Below the pieces are notes generated by a model. That model was not told where the DNA came from. It did no database searches and saw nothing but the letters and a program-made list of their open reading frames with translations. Made by a program: the position numbers and the translations under genes. Positions 17,306 through 26,301 of a stretch of DNA of 51,824 bases are shown here, one piece after another. This stretch comes from Desulfobacter curvatus DSM 3379 (lineage in GTDB: Bacteria > Desulfobacterota > Desulfobacteria > Desulfobacterales > Desulfobacteraceae): the NCBI RefSeq assembly GCF_000373985.1, contig NZ_KB893063.1, positions 1 through 51,824 of the forward strand, written 5' to 3'. Within the stretch, counting starts at the first letter, position 1. Every line of letters begins with the position of its first letter.

Positions 17306-17362
17306 CATAACAGCCATGGGCTGACCTGTTTTTTCACCGTGGTTCAGCCCAGAACGAAAGTT
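17306..17362 (-). repeat. Hairpin repeat, copy 3 of 3 (minus orientation)
   Basis: Read on the minus strand, GTTCTGGGCTGA is followed by about 20 bases and then GGTCAGCCCATGGCTGTTAT. GGGCTGA and TCAGCCC are complementary. It matches the plus-strand copies at 8142-8200 and 29843-29905, though the loop differs. It lies immediately upstream of the hybrid kinase and in sense with it, and contains the ATG at 17317 that could be misread as the gene start. Confidence 0.6.
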
Positions 17363-17535
17363 GAAAGATCTGTGCTGGTTACATAGACGTTTTTATAAAT
17401 AATTAAGTGTGTATACCGAACAATAGGTATGAAATCAATTTCTTATATGCGTTGGTCCTGATATTATGACAACTGGGGCTTTTAATTTATGCCGTAATCC
17501 TGTAAATATATCGGCTTATTTTTTAATCGTTAATA

Positions 17536-17554
17536 GTCCCGGTATTGCCGGGAC
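17536..17554 (+). promoter_or_regulatory. Perfect stem-loop in the leader of the Hsp70-like gene
   Basis: GTCCCGG (17536-17542), loop TATTG, CCGGGAC (17548-17554): a 7-bp GC-rich perfect stem ending about 6 bases before the AGGAA ribosome site of the gene at 17571. It is not the CIRCE sequence. No T-run follows, so it is not a standard terminator. It could modulate ribosome access or protect the mRNA end. Confidence 0.45.
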
Positions 17555-17570
17555 ACTTTCAGGAACGCGT

Positions 17571-18857
17571 ATGTCCCCTATATTTGGCATTGATTTCGGC
17601 ACCTCCAACTCTGCATTGGCTGTAAGTGTTGATAACCAGGTAAAACTTTTGGATATTGATCCGGGCAATCCCCTTTCAAATTCTTTGAAATCCATTCTTT
17701 ATTTTATGAAGGAAGAGGGGCAGAATTTGTCCTTTGTGGGCTATGAAGGGGTCAAACAATATATCGACAACGGTGCTGAAGGCCGGTACATGCAGTCGAT
17801 TAAATCATTTTTATCGGACATTTCCTTTCAGAAAACAAATGTCTACGGTAAAAATTACACCATAGAAGAGCTGATTGCTTATCTGCTCAAAACTATGAAG
17901 GAGCGGGGGGAAAAGATTATTGGCCGGGATGTGGACCAGGTTGTACTTGGCCGGCCGGTTGTTTTTTCAACGGACGGAGAACGGGAACGCACCGCGACAC
18001 AGCGGTTGATAAAAGCCGCCCGACTTGCCGGGTTCAAGGAGATTGCACTGCAGATGGAGCCTGTGGCTGCTGCCCGGGCCTATGAGAACAGCCTGCCCTC
18101 CAACCAGGAACAGATTGTGCTGGTGGGCGACTTTGGTGCCGGCAGTTCTGATTTCACCGTGCTCAGGGTGGGCAATCCCCCGCACGCCGGGGACAGGGAA
18201 AAGGACATCCTTTCCGTTGGCGGGCTTTATATCGGCGGAGATGATTTTGATTCCCTGATCATGCGCCACAAGGTGGCAAAGCACTATGGTACGGATGTTA
18301 AAGTCAAATCCATGTTCAGTGATAATTTAACGGGATTGTCCCCGCTGGTGTTGAGCCATCTGATGCAATGGCACCGCATCCCATGGCTTCGGCGTCCCCG
18401 AACCCTTGGGAATATAAAAGAACTCAAGGTCTGTGCCTCTCTCAGGGACAAGCGCCTGCTGGAAAACCTGGAACGTTTGATCCAAGATAACTATGGGTAT
18501 TTGTTATTCCGGTCCATTGAATCCGCCAAGTGCCGCTTGTCAGCGCATGAAGATGCAACAGTGGTGTTCAAGGATTACGGCATTGCCATTGAAGAGTCTG
18601 TCACAAGAACCGAATTTGAAGATATGATTCGGGCTTTGGTTGTAAAGATAGATGCCTGTGTGGCGGATACCCTTGTCAATGCAGGCGTTGGCCCGGAACA
18701 GGTCAATGCGGTGTTTCTGACCGGCGGTTCTTCCTATATTCCGTTGATCAGGGCCATTTTTCAGTCCCGGTGGGGGGCAGATAAGATCAAGACCTCCGAC
18801 GCTTTCACCAGTGTGGCCTACGGGCTTGGCCTCGAAGCAAGCCTCATGGCGTCGTAA
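17571..18857 (+). CDS. YegD-like Hsp70-family ATPase
   Basis: A 428-residue protein that is essentially only the Hsp70/actin ATPase fold. The phosphate-1 loop is FGIDFGTSNSALAVS and the connect/phosphate-2 segment is VLVGDFGAGSSDFTVLRVG. IGGDDFDSLIM and the adenosine motif VFLTGGSSYIPLIRAIF follow. There is no C-terminal substrate-binding domain with lid, which matches E. coli YegD (about 450 residues) and not DnaK. The client or role is unknown for this group. The start at 17571 has AGGAA at the right distance and starts at the fold; the longer frame from 17466 adds a non-conserved leader. The following membrane protein gene starts 28 bases after the stop. Confidence 0.88.
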   Translation: MSPIFGIDFGTSNSALAVSVDNQVKLLDIDPGNPLSNSLKSILYFMKEEGQNLSFVGYEGVKQYIDNGAEGRYMQSIKSFLSDISFQKTNVYGKNYTIEELIAYLLKTMKERGEKIIGRDVDQVVLGRPVVFSTDGERERTATQRLIKAARLAGFKEIALQMEPVAAARAYENSLPSNQEQIVLVGDFGAGSSDFTVLRVGNPPHAGDREKDILSVGGLYIGGDDFDSLIMRHKVAKHYGTDVKVKSMFSDNLTGLSPLVLSHLMQWHRIPWLRRPRTLGNIKELKVCASLRDKRLLENLERLIQDNYGYLLFRSIESAKCRLSAHEDATVVFKDYGIAIEESVTRTEFEDMIRALVVKIDACVADTLVNAGVGPEQVNAVFLTGGSSYIPLIRAIFQSRWGADKIKTSDAFTSVAYGLGLEASLMAS

Positions 18858-18885
18858 AAAGCATTTTACAATACAGGTTATACCC

Positions 18886-19872
18886 ATGGAAATTTTATTA
18901 TCTTCAATTGTGTTTACGGCGGATTTGGTGTTTCGAATGGGTTCGGTAATGTTTATTAGTCTTTTCGGGGTGGAGCTGTTCATGCAGATGGGGCTGATGC
19001 GCTACCTGGAACCTGTTGGAAAGCCTGTGGCAAGGGTCGCCCGGCTGCCGGCCGAAACAGCGTTTTGTTTTCTGGCGGCAATAGGTTCCATGATCGCGGC
19101 CCACACCATGGCCGCCCAATTCCATGCGGATGGACGTTTAGACGATCGTGAGCTGCGGCTGACCGGCATCCTAAACACGGTGCCTTTTCATCTAAAGGAG
19201 ACCCTGACCTTTCAGCTCCCCATTGTTTTACCTTTGCTTGGGGGCCGTCTGGCCATGATTTACATGGCCGCTTTCTGGATTACCGGTGTGCTGAAACTTT
19301 GCTATGTGCTGGCCCGGGGACGGGCCTGGGGCAATGGCAGTGAGCCTTTGGAAACTGGAGAAGACCCGTTTTCAGCCTATGAATGCACACCGGGCGATGC
19401 GAATTGTCTTAAGCGCAGCTTTACCCGGCTTTTGAAAGACAGCTGGCATGCCCGAAAAAAAATGTTTTTCAAAATGATAGGTGTGTTGGCGGTTGTGACC
19501 CTGCTGGTTCAGGTGCTCACTGAGTCGGGCATGCTCTCCTGGGTAGAGTCGGGGATTGCTCCTTTGACATCCGCCCTTGGTCTCTCCCCGGCCGTTATTG
19601 GTCCACTCACCACCTACATATTCAGTCCGGTTGCGGGGATCAGTTATATGTCAACCCTTTTGACCCAAAACAGCATCACCGGATATGAGGCGATCACGGC
19701 CCTGATCGCCGGCGGTCTTCTTATGATCCCCATTACCCGCCTGCGCCGGACCTTGCCCCGGTATATCGCCATTTACGGAGGGCGCAACGGTGCTGCCATC
19801 TGTGTTCTGACCATGGCGTTCGGTCTTTTGTCCAGAATACTGGTTCTGATCTGGATACTCTTTTTTTATTAG
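18886..19872 (+). CDS. Nucleoside-recognition (Gate) domain membrane protein
   Basis: A 328-residue polytopic membrane protein with about eight hydrophobic segments and two related halves, one around residues 8-150 and one around 210-328. Motifs such as VPFHLKETLTFQLPIVLPLL and IGPLTTYIFSPVAGISYMS resemble the Gate/nucleoside-recognition family, which includes parts of FeoB, SpmA/SpmB and nucleoside transporters. The transported substrate cannot be assigned. The ATG at 18886 was chosen because an upstream frame from 18811 overlaps the Hsp70-like gene. It is probably cotranscribed with that gene and ends convergently with the kinase at 19922. Confidence 0.75.
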   Translation: MEILLSSIVFTADLVFRMGSVMFISLFGVELFMQMGLMRYLEPVGKPVARVARLPAETAFCFLAAIGSMIAAHTMAAQFHADGRLDDRELRLTGILNTVPFHLKETLTFQLPIVLPLLGGRLAMIYMAAFWITGVLKLCYVLARGRAWGNGSEPLETGEDPFSAYECTPGDANCLKRSFTRLLKDSWHARKKMFFKMIGVLAVVTLLVQVLTESGMLSWVESGIAPLTSALGLSPAVIGPLTTYIFSPVAGISYMSTLLTQNSITGYEAITALIAGGLLMIPITRLRRTLPRYIAIYGGRNGAAICVLTMAFGLLSRILVLIWILFFY

Positions 19873-19921
19873 TTTTTCAGTGAGTTAACGCTTTCGTGAT
19901 AGGTGCTGTCTATCTTCCGGG

Positions 19922-21847
19922 TTAGGGTTTCTTTTCCACCGGAAGGCAGATAATAAATGCGGAACCCTTCCCAGGGCTGGATTCCACTCTGATATCCCCG
20001 TCATGATTCTCTTTGACAATGAAGTAGGATACAGAAAGCCCGAGGCCTGTTCCCACGCCCACCGGCTTGGTGGTATAAAACGGCTCAAAAACGCGTTTGC
20101 GTATCTTTTCGTCCATACCCGGACCATTGTCCCGGATTTCCATGCATACCTGGTTTTCCTTTGTTTGAAACCAGGTGCGGATAATGAATTCCGGTTCTTT
20201 TTGTCCGAATTCCTGCATGGCCTGTGCCCCGTTTCTGAAAATATTGAGCAAGACCTGCTGGATTTTGCTGCTTTCACAGGGTACCTTGGGGGTGTCACCG
20301 GCCTGGTATGCTTTGGTGATCCGGATCAGTTTGAAATCATACTCTTTTTTTAAGTTGTAATCCGTAGCCGCCAGATCCAGGGTTTTGTCCAGCAGATGTT
20401 CCACCACGTTTAAGGAGATTTGGGACTCCTCTTTGCGGGCAAAGGAAAGCATGTTGTCCACAATATCCGCTACCCTGCGTCCAGATTGGTTAATGGTGCC
20501 GATCATCCGGAAAATACCCCGGGATTCCATAAAGGCCTGGATAGCTTCCATTGACGTGCCGGCCTGTTCAGCGGCCCGGATATTGGCATCTATTTTTGAG
20601 TCCATTGACAATCGGCTTTTCATGACGTTGGCCGTCTGGAGCATGCTGGCCAAAGGATTATTTATTTCATGGGCCATACCGGCGGCAAGTCCGCCCACTG
20701 AAAGCATTTTTTCCGACTGAACCATCATCTCTTCAAGACGGACCTTTTCCGTCACGTCGTCAAGCCGGATTACAGCGCCTTCCACGCCGTTATCTATCAA
20801 AGGATAGATGGTGACGTCTTCGTAATGAATTCCGTTTTCCGAGGGCCTGGGATTTTTGCGCTTCCGGTGTACTTTCCGGGTCCGGATGCTTTCAAAGATT
20901 TGCTGCATCTGTGACGCCATCTTTGGAAGTACGTCTGAAAGGGGTTGGCCCTGGGCTGTTCCGGCCCGGATACCTGTGGCCTGTTCTGCAGTCTTGTTCC
21001 ACTGGGTAACCTTTCCATGACCATCCACGCCGATGAGCACCGAAGGCATTGAATCAATAATATTGGACAAGTAGTTCTGCAGGCTGCTTAACCGGGATAT
21101 TTTTTCCTTGATGGAGTCTCGCATGAGTTCAAAGGAATGGGCCAGTATCCCTATTTCATCCTTTCCGCCAAGATTTATTCTTTGATCCAGATCTCCTTTG
21201 GCCATTCGTGCGGAAATATCTGTCAGCCGGGTAATGGGGTATGTAAACTGGGCCACGACACATGAGAGAAGGATGGTGGCCGTAAGGCTGATACCGACCA
21301 TAATAAAGAGCATGAAGCTGAAAAAGGTTTTGGCGTCGGCGTACTTGTAATCCAGCGGCAGGGTGTAGGCGATGCGCCATTCCCAGGGTGCAAACCGCTT
21401 AAAGGTACACCAGTACCCCACGCCGTTTAATTTATAGTCAAAACTGCCCTGTTCCGATTTGAGAATTTTTCGGTCTGATATGCCGGCAAGGGGTGCCGGG
21501 GTGCCGGGCGGCAGGCGAGGGCTGAAAACCAGGTTTCCCTCATGGTCAAGGATGAGCAGTTCAACGCCGTCTTTTTGATTTTGCACAACCTGAGCTATGT
21601 TCTCCAGAGCCTTTTTTTTAAAGTCCTGCTCATAGACGTCAACCAGTTCTGTTTTTTCGAGTCGCTGATGGTATGAACCCAGGAGGCCGAGGATTCCGTC
21701 GATTTTTTCTTCATAAATGGATTCCTGGCTTTTATCTATAGTTCGCCGTAGCTGAATGTCCGATAAGGCAAGCACGGAAAAGGTTGTCAGGACAAAGGCA
21801 CTGACGATAAAAAAAAGAAGCTTAAACGTAATGGAGTGATATTTCAT
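19922..21847 (-). CDS. Sensor histidine kinase (Cache-HAMP-PAS-HisKA-HATPase)
   Basis: A 641-residue membrane kinase. TM1 is at about 8-28, an extracytoplasmic Cache-like domain at about 35-175, TM2 at about 178-200, HAMP at 200-252 and PAS at about 262-370. HisKA of the NtrB/ZraS type carries GMAHEINNPLASML. The HATPase_c domain has NGAQAMQ, DNGPGMD and GVGTGLGLSVSYFIV. An insert with an unusual MESRGIFRMIGTINQSGRR stretch follows the phospho-acceptor helix. Its ATG lies inside the ATGA overlap with the binding-protein gene upstream (21844-21847), so the two are translationally coupled and probably act together as ligand sensor and kinase. No response regulator is adjacent. Confidence 0.9.
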   Translation of the reverse strand: MKYHSITFKLLFFIVSAFVLTTFSVLALSDIQLRRTIDKSQESIYEEKIDGILGLLGSYHQRLEKTELVDVYEQDFKKKALENIAQVVQNQKDGVELLILDHEGNLVFSPRLPPGTPAPLAGISDRKILKSEQGSFDYKLNGVGYWCTFKRFAPWEWRIAYTLPLDYKYADAKTFFSFMLFIMVGISLTATILLSCVVAQFTYPITRLTDISARMAKGDLDQRINLGGKDEIGILAHSFELMRDSIKEKISRLSSLQNYLSNIIDSMPSVLIGVDGHGKVTQWNKTAEQATGIRAGTAQGQPLSDVLPKMASQMQQIFESIRTRKVHRKRKNPRPSENGIHYEDVTIYPLIDNGVEGAVIRLDDVTEKVRLEEMMVQSEKMLSVGGLAAGMAHEINNPLASMLQTANVMKSRLSMDSKIDANIRAAEQAGTSMEAIQAFMESRGIFRMIGTINQSGRRVADIVDNMLSFARKEESQISLNVVEHLLDKTLDLAATDYNLKKEYDFKLIRITKAYQAGDTPKVPCESSKIQQVLLNIFRNGAQAMQEFGQKEPEFIIRTWFQTKENQVCMEIRDNGPGMDEKIRKRVFEPFYTTKPVGVGTGLGLSVSYFIVKENHDGDIRVESSPGKGSAFIICLPVEKKP

Positions 21848-23751
21848 GGCAGGATTTCCCCGTCCTTTTCGACAAAATCAGCTTCTTCGATCAGTTCCAT
21901 GGGAAAGACGATCCCCATGCGTTTGGCCAGCTTCATGTTCAAAAGCACCTTTGAGTATTTGTTGGTGGTTACAGGAATGGCAGAGGGCGCCGTGCCGTTC
22001 AGGATTTTCAAGGCGGTTTTTCCGGCCCACCATCCCTGTTCTTCACCCATTTTTATCCTACCCAAAAGGACGTACGCGATATCATTTTCACTGACGCCGC
22101 CAGTGATGATTCTTGTGCTTTCAAGGACAAAATCTTCCACCGCTTTAGGATTCCAGGCTTTGATACAGGAGCAATCAATCAATATCAGCATATCCACCTC
22201 ATCTTGGAGCTTGAGATACACTGTTTTCCACTGATTAAAACTGGAAACCAGCCGCATCTGCCAATTTGTTATGTCTATTCTCTTTTTTAAATGGGCGATC
22301 TCCTTTCGGTTTGACAGGGTGTCCGTGCCGATGAGTCCAATCCGGTTCCCCCGGGAGAACTGTTTCATCAGGGCGATGGTTTCCGCATATGGGCCGGCTT
22401 CCACCATACCCGTGATGTTGGGGGCGGGGAAGCCGTACATTGAGGCATCAAAGTTGACCCCACAGAACACAACAGGCAGGTCTGAGTTGACATAATAGGG
22501 TGCGATGACGTATTTGCATGCATTGTCGTCGCTGGCCACCACAATGTCAGGTTTCCAGGTTTCAATCACGGACTTGGCCTTGAGTGCCGCCTTTTTTTTA
22601 AATGCCTCTCCCTGGTTGCGTTTGGTGTCCATACGCACGACTTTTACCTGAATCGGGCTAAGGGATGTGTCCGTGGTATTGCTGTCCGGGTCAATGTCTA
22701 TGCCCAGGGCCTTGAACAGTCCTTTTTCAATACCGTCACTCCATTGATAGCCCTTGTGGTAAGAGTTGATATAAAGCAGTTTTTTTTGCGCCGTGCTGAC
22801 CAGTTGGGCGTAGTCCATCAGGGTCATGGGAAATTTAATGCCAAGCTTTTTGGCCAGTGTCATGTTCAGGTAGATTCGAACCTTTTTGTTTGTGGTGACC
22901 GGGATGTCGCCCGGAAGCCGTCCATCCAGAATTTGAAGGGCGGTGCGGGCGGCATATTCCCCTTGCTCCTCACCGTTTTTGGCATAAACGATCAGGGCGT
23001 AGTCAACCATGAAGTTATCCATTGCCAGTGTGGGCACCTTTGTATGGGCATTGACAAAGGTTTTCATGGACTCGTGGTTGAATCCTTTGACGGACCGGAA
23101 TTCCTGAATCAAGACCATGTCGCATGCTTCCTGGAGTTCAAGAAAATCCCGTTTGAGCTGATCAAAGGTCTTCGCAAGCCGGACATTGAACTGCACTTTA
23201 AATCTCTGGGTTAGTTGTCTTACTTTTTTTTGTTGGGTTTCCGTGTCCGAGGACAAAAATCCGATTCTGCCGCCTTTTGCGAACTGCTTCAAGGTGGCCA
23301 GGCCGGTGTCAAAAAAGGAGGTTTCCACCATGCCGGTGACGTTGGGCGCCGGGAAGCCATACATTGAGGCATCCCAGTTGATACCGCAGAACACGACAGG
23401 AAGATCCGTGTTGAGATAATACGGCACGATCAGGTATTTTGCGGCATTGTCGTCCGAGGCAATCACCACGTCCGGTTTGAAGGTTTCAATGCGTTTTTTT
23501 GCCCTGAGTGCCGCAGTCTTTTTAAATTCCAGGGCTTTGTTTCTTTTGGTGTCCATCCTGAATATTTCAAGTTCAATATCAGGTTTGGCATCCAGGATCT
23601 TATGGATGCCCCGGGTGACCTGGGTGCTCCACAAATATTCCGGATGATAGGAATCCACATAGAGGATTCTCTTTTTCTGGGCTGAGCAGGGCATCACCGC
23701 AGCAAACAAGGTCCAGCACGCAATTAAAATTATGGCAGCCTGTTTTTTCAT
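21844..23751 (-). CDS. Tandem-duplicated periplasmic ABC_sub_bind-type ligand-binding protein
   Basis: A 635-residue secreted protein with a signal peptide (cleavage near CSAQ). It contains two copies of one binding domain, about 27-325 and about 328-630. The copies share KKRILYVDSYHPEYLWS versus KKLLYINSYHKGYQWS, then VFRMDTKRN-like, ASDDNA-KY, VFCG-N-DASMYGFPAPN and IPVTTNK in the same order. The ABC substrate-binding family (TrpX-like) normally has one such unit of about 300 residues. No permease or ATPase gene adjoins it. Instead the stop overlaps the start of a sensor kinase, so it is likely a periplasmic co-receptor. The DNA of the halves is also similar (23341-23480 versus 22417-22555). 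Confidence 0.85.
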   Translation of the reverse strand: MKKQAAIILIACWTLFAAVMPCSAQKKRILYVDSYHPEYLWSTQVTRGIHKILDAKPDIELEIFRMDTKRNKALEFKKTAALRAKKRIETFKPDVVIASDDNAAKYLIVPYYLNTDLPVVFCGINWDASMYGFPAPNVTGMVETSFFDTGLATLKQFAKGGRIGFLSSDTETQQKKVRQLTQRFKVQFNVRLAKTFDQLKRDFLELQEACDMVLIQEFRSVKGFNHESMKTFVNAHTKVPTLAMDNFMVDYALIVYAKNGEEQGEYAARTALQILDGRLPGDIPVTTNKKVRIYLNMTLAKKLGIKFPMTLMDYAQLVSTAQKKLLYINSYHKGYQWSDGIEKGLFKALGIDIDPDSNTTDTSLSPIQVKVVRMDTKRNQGEAFKKKAALKAKSVIETWKPDIVVASDDNACKYVIAPYYVNSDLPVVFCGVNFDASMYGFPAPNITGMVEAGPYAETIALMKQFSRGNRIGLIGTDTLSNRKEIAHLKKRIDITNWQMRLVSSFNQWKTVYLKLQDEVDMLILIDCSCIKAWNPKAVEDFVLESTRIITGGVSENDIAYVLLGRIKMGEEQGWWAGKTALKILNGTAPSAIPVTTNKYSKVLLNMKLAKRMGIVFPMELIEEADFVEKDGEILP

Positions 23752-23893
23752 GACGCTTTTTCCATATGAATTATCGTCCTTTGGGCGGCTGTTCGCTCAT
23801 AGCGATGAACTATAGGCTATGGGAAGATGAATAACACAATTATATTTGTAAAGGCATCAAGAGGCAAGAGCAATTAATAGAATGGGTTTTCCT

Positions 23894-24607
23894 TTAGCCC
23901 ATAAACTGCCGGACCCAGTCATTCACCGGATGCTGTGTGAGATCTTTGGGGGTGCCGGACTGGACAATACAGCCCCGGTTCATCAAGATGATTTGTGATC
24001 CGGCGGCAAAGGCCTCTTCATGGTCATGGGTGACAAAGATGGTGGTGATGTGCAGTCGGGATAAAATTTGTGTGAGCTGATCCAGCAGGTGTTTTCGCAA
24101 GACCCGGTCCAGTGCGCTTAAAGGTTCGTCCAGCATGAGTAGCCTGGGGCCCGGGGCAAGGGTCCTTGCCAGGGCCACCCGCTGGCGCTCGCCCCCGGAG
24201 AGTTCATCTATTTTGCGGTTTTCAAACCCTTCAAGATTGGTCAGCGCCAGCATCTGTTCGACAATTGGGATCTGTTCCTGTTTGGGCATGCCCTTCATTT
24301 TCAGGCCGAAGGCAATATTGGCAAATACATTCAGGTGGGGAAACAGGGCATAATCCTGGAACATCATGCCAAAATTTCGCTTGTGCGGGGGCAGATTCAG
24401 GATGGAGGCACCATTGAACCGGATATCGCCCGAGTCCGGTGCATCAAGCCCTGCAATCATGCGTAATAAGGTGGTTTTTCCACTGCCTGAGGGGCCGAGT
24501 ACCGACAGGCGGCTGCCCCGGGGCAGGGCAAGGTTGATGTTGTTTAAAAAATAGGCGCCTTCTGCGCTGATTTTGTTTAGGCTCTGTATGATGAGTTCAT
24601 GTTCCAT
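23894..24607 (-). CDS. thiQ: ABC transporter ATP-binding protein (ThiQ/FbpC-like)
   Basis: A 237-residue ATPase without a C-terminal regulatory extension. Walker A is LGPSGSGKTTLLRMIAG, the Q-loop FQDYALFPHL, the signature LSGGERQRVALARTLA, Walker B RLLMLDEPLSAL and the H-loop FVTHDHEEAF. It powers the importer formed with the fused permease; its start overlaps the permease stop by one base. Its short length fits ThiQ better than the longer PotA or FbpC. The substrate may be thiamine or ferric iron; see the binding-protein entry. Confidence 0.85.
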   Translation of the reverse strand: MEHELIIQSLNKISAEGAYFLNNINLALPRGSRLSVLGPSGSGKTTLLRMIAGLDAPDSGDIRFNGASILNLPPHKRNFGMMFQDYALFPHLNVFANIAFGLKMKGMPKQEQIPIVEQMLALTNLEGFENRKIDELSGGERQRVALARTLAPGPRLLMLDEPLSALDRVLRKHLLDQLTQILSRLHITTIFVTHDHEEAFAAGSQIILMNRGCIVQSGTPKDLTQHPVNDWVRQFMG

Positions 24608-26301
24608 TAAAACTGCTGTATCCCTTTTGAACTGATTTTTTCAATGAGGATAAACCCGGCTGCTGTGATCGCCATAAGCAGGGTAGCGATGGCCATGGCC
24701 TGGCCGTAATTCATGGCGCCCGGCTGGCCTAAAAACCGGTAAATGGCCAGGGGAATGGTCGGTGTGCGCGGACCTGCCGTAAAAATGGTGGCGCCGAATT
24801 CTCCCATGCTGATGGTAAAGGCAAACACGGCGCCTGCCGTTAATGCACCGGATATCAATGGCAGATCAATGCATCTGAATATTTTTCCAGGGCCGGCACC
24901 TAACATGGCGGCAGCTTCCCTGATGTCATTGGGAATGCTTTTCAGGGCAGGCAGGACCGCCCGTAGCACAAAGGGAAATCCCACCAGGGCATGAACCAAG
25001 GGGACAAGCAGTGCTGACGTGCGCAGGTTAAGCGGGGGCCGGTCCAGGGTGATGATAATACCGAATCCTAACGTGACTGCTGACGTGGACAGGGGTAGCA
25101 TAAACAACGGGTCAAAAAAAGCGGCAAGGCCTTTTGCTTTTATCCGGTCCAGATGATTCAGGCAAAGGGCTGCGCACAGGCCTGTCACAAGGGCAATCAT
25201 CAGAGCAGTCCCCGCAAAGATAAAAGAGTGTTTTATCGCCGTAAAAGGCGGGACATGGAAAATGGAGGTTGAAGGGTTGTCAAAAATGGCCCGGTAGTAA
25301 ATCAGGGACAATTGCCCTTCATGGACCAGTGACTTTCCGGCAAGGGCTGCCAGGGGGAAAAGGCATAACAGGATGATAAAACCGGCAATCACTGTAACTG
25401 CTGCCTTTTCCCGGAATTTTTCCGGTGGTTTAAAATGGGTGTGGACGGCCTTTGGGGCAAAGCGGACCGCCTTTCTGGAAAAAGCTGTGTAAAAGCCCAT
25501 GAGCACAAGGGTAAACCCGATTTGAAGCAGGGAGAGAAATGATGCCACCGGCAGGTTGAACATATATGCGGCCTGCCGGTATATCTCTGCTTCTATGGTG
25601 GAATAACCAGGTCCCCCAAGAATCAGAATGATACCAAAGCTTGAAAAACAAAAAATAAATACCAGAAAAGACGCCGCCCATACCGCGGGCATGAGAAGGG
25701 GCAGGGTAATATGGATAAAGGTCTGAAAGGGACCTGCCCCGAGCATGGCTGCCGCTTCTTGGGATTTGCCTCGCAGCCCCGTCCAAAAGCTGGTCAGAAT
25801 TCTGAGCATGACCGAAAAATTGTAAAACACATGGGCCATGAAAATCAGAACCAAGGGGTGGCGGATATTCAACATGCCCAACCATCCGTTTTTGCCGAAG
25901 CTTGCGTCAAGGGCGGCGGCCACCACCACGGCAGGCAGGACAAAGGGGATGGAGGCGCACAGGGTTAAAAATTGTTTTCCTTTAAATTGGTAATGGGACA
26001 TGACAAAGGCGCATGGGAAGGCAAAAACCAGGGTCAGCCCCGTGGATACGGCCGCCTGCCAGAAGGTGAACCAAATAATGTGGTGAAGACGCTGTGATCC
26101 GGTAACCTGATTCAAAAAGGAGAGATCAATATGAAGGTTTTGGGGAAAGTCCGGTACAAAGCTTCTTAGAAAAATACCGGCCAGGGGGTAAAAATAGAAA
26201 ACAAGAAAAAATACAAGAGGGATAAGTCCCGCCAATACATAGGGGTGTGTATAGATCTTTGCTTTCACCGCAGCAGGTTTTCCGTCCATTCCCGGAGCCA
26301 T
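24607..26301 (-). CDS. thiP: Fused two-domain ABC permease (ThiP/SfuB-like)
   Basis: A 564-residue inner-membrane protein with about 12 TM segments and two BPD_transp_1 units. EAA-loop motifs are EAAAMLGAGPFQTFIHITLP (first half) and EAAAMLGAGPGKIFRCIDLP (second half). This fused layout is typical of ThiP and of ferric-iron permeases such as FbpB. The ATG at 26301 would overlap the binding-protein gene by 37 bases; a GTG at 26268 gives a GTGA overlap and is a plausible true start. It forms the channel for ThiB-like delivery, energised by the downstream ATPase. Confidence 0.87.
   Translation of the reverse strand: MAPGMDGKPAAVKAKIYTHPYVLAGLIPLVFFLVFYFYPLAGIFLRSFVPDFPQNLHIDLSFLNQVTGSQRLHHIIWFTFWQAAVSTGLTLVFAFPCAFVMSHYQFKGKQFLTLCASIPFVLPAVVVAAALDASFGKNGWLGMLNIRHPLVLIFMAHVFYNFSVMLRILTSFWTGLRGKSQEAAAMLGAGPFQTFIHITLPLLMPAVWAASFLVFIFCFSSFGIILILGGPGYSTIEAEIYRQAAYMFNLPVASFLSLLQIGFTLVLMGFYTAFSRKAVRFAPKAVHTHFKPPEKFREKAAVTVIAGFIILLCLFPLAALAGKSLVHEGQLSLIYYRAIFDNPSTSIFHVPPFTAIKHSFIFAGTALMIALVTGLCAALCLNHLDRIKAKGLAAFFDPLFMLPLSTSAVTLGFGIIITLDRPPLNLRTSALLVPLVHALVGFPFVLRAVLPALKSIPNDIREAAAMLGAGPGKIFRCIDLPLISGALTAGAVFAFTISMGEFGATIFTAGPRTPTIPLAIYRFLGQPGAMNYGQAMAIATLLMAITAAGFILIEKISSKGIQQF

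Noticed and set aside
17571..17640. DnaK proper for the Hsp70-like gene
   Set aside because: The protein lacks the substrate-binding and lid domains and ends at about 428 residues; no grpE or dnaJ is adjacent.
22417..23480. Assembly artefact as cause of the internal duplication in the binding-protein gene
   Set aside because: The two halves differ at many amino-acid positions throughout, so they are true diverged repeats and not a misassembly.
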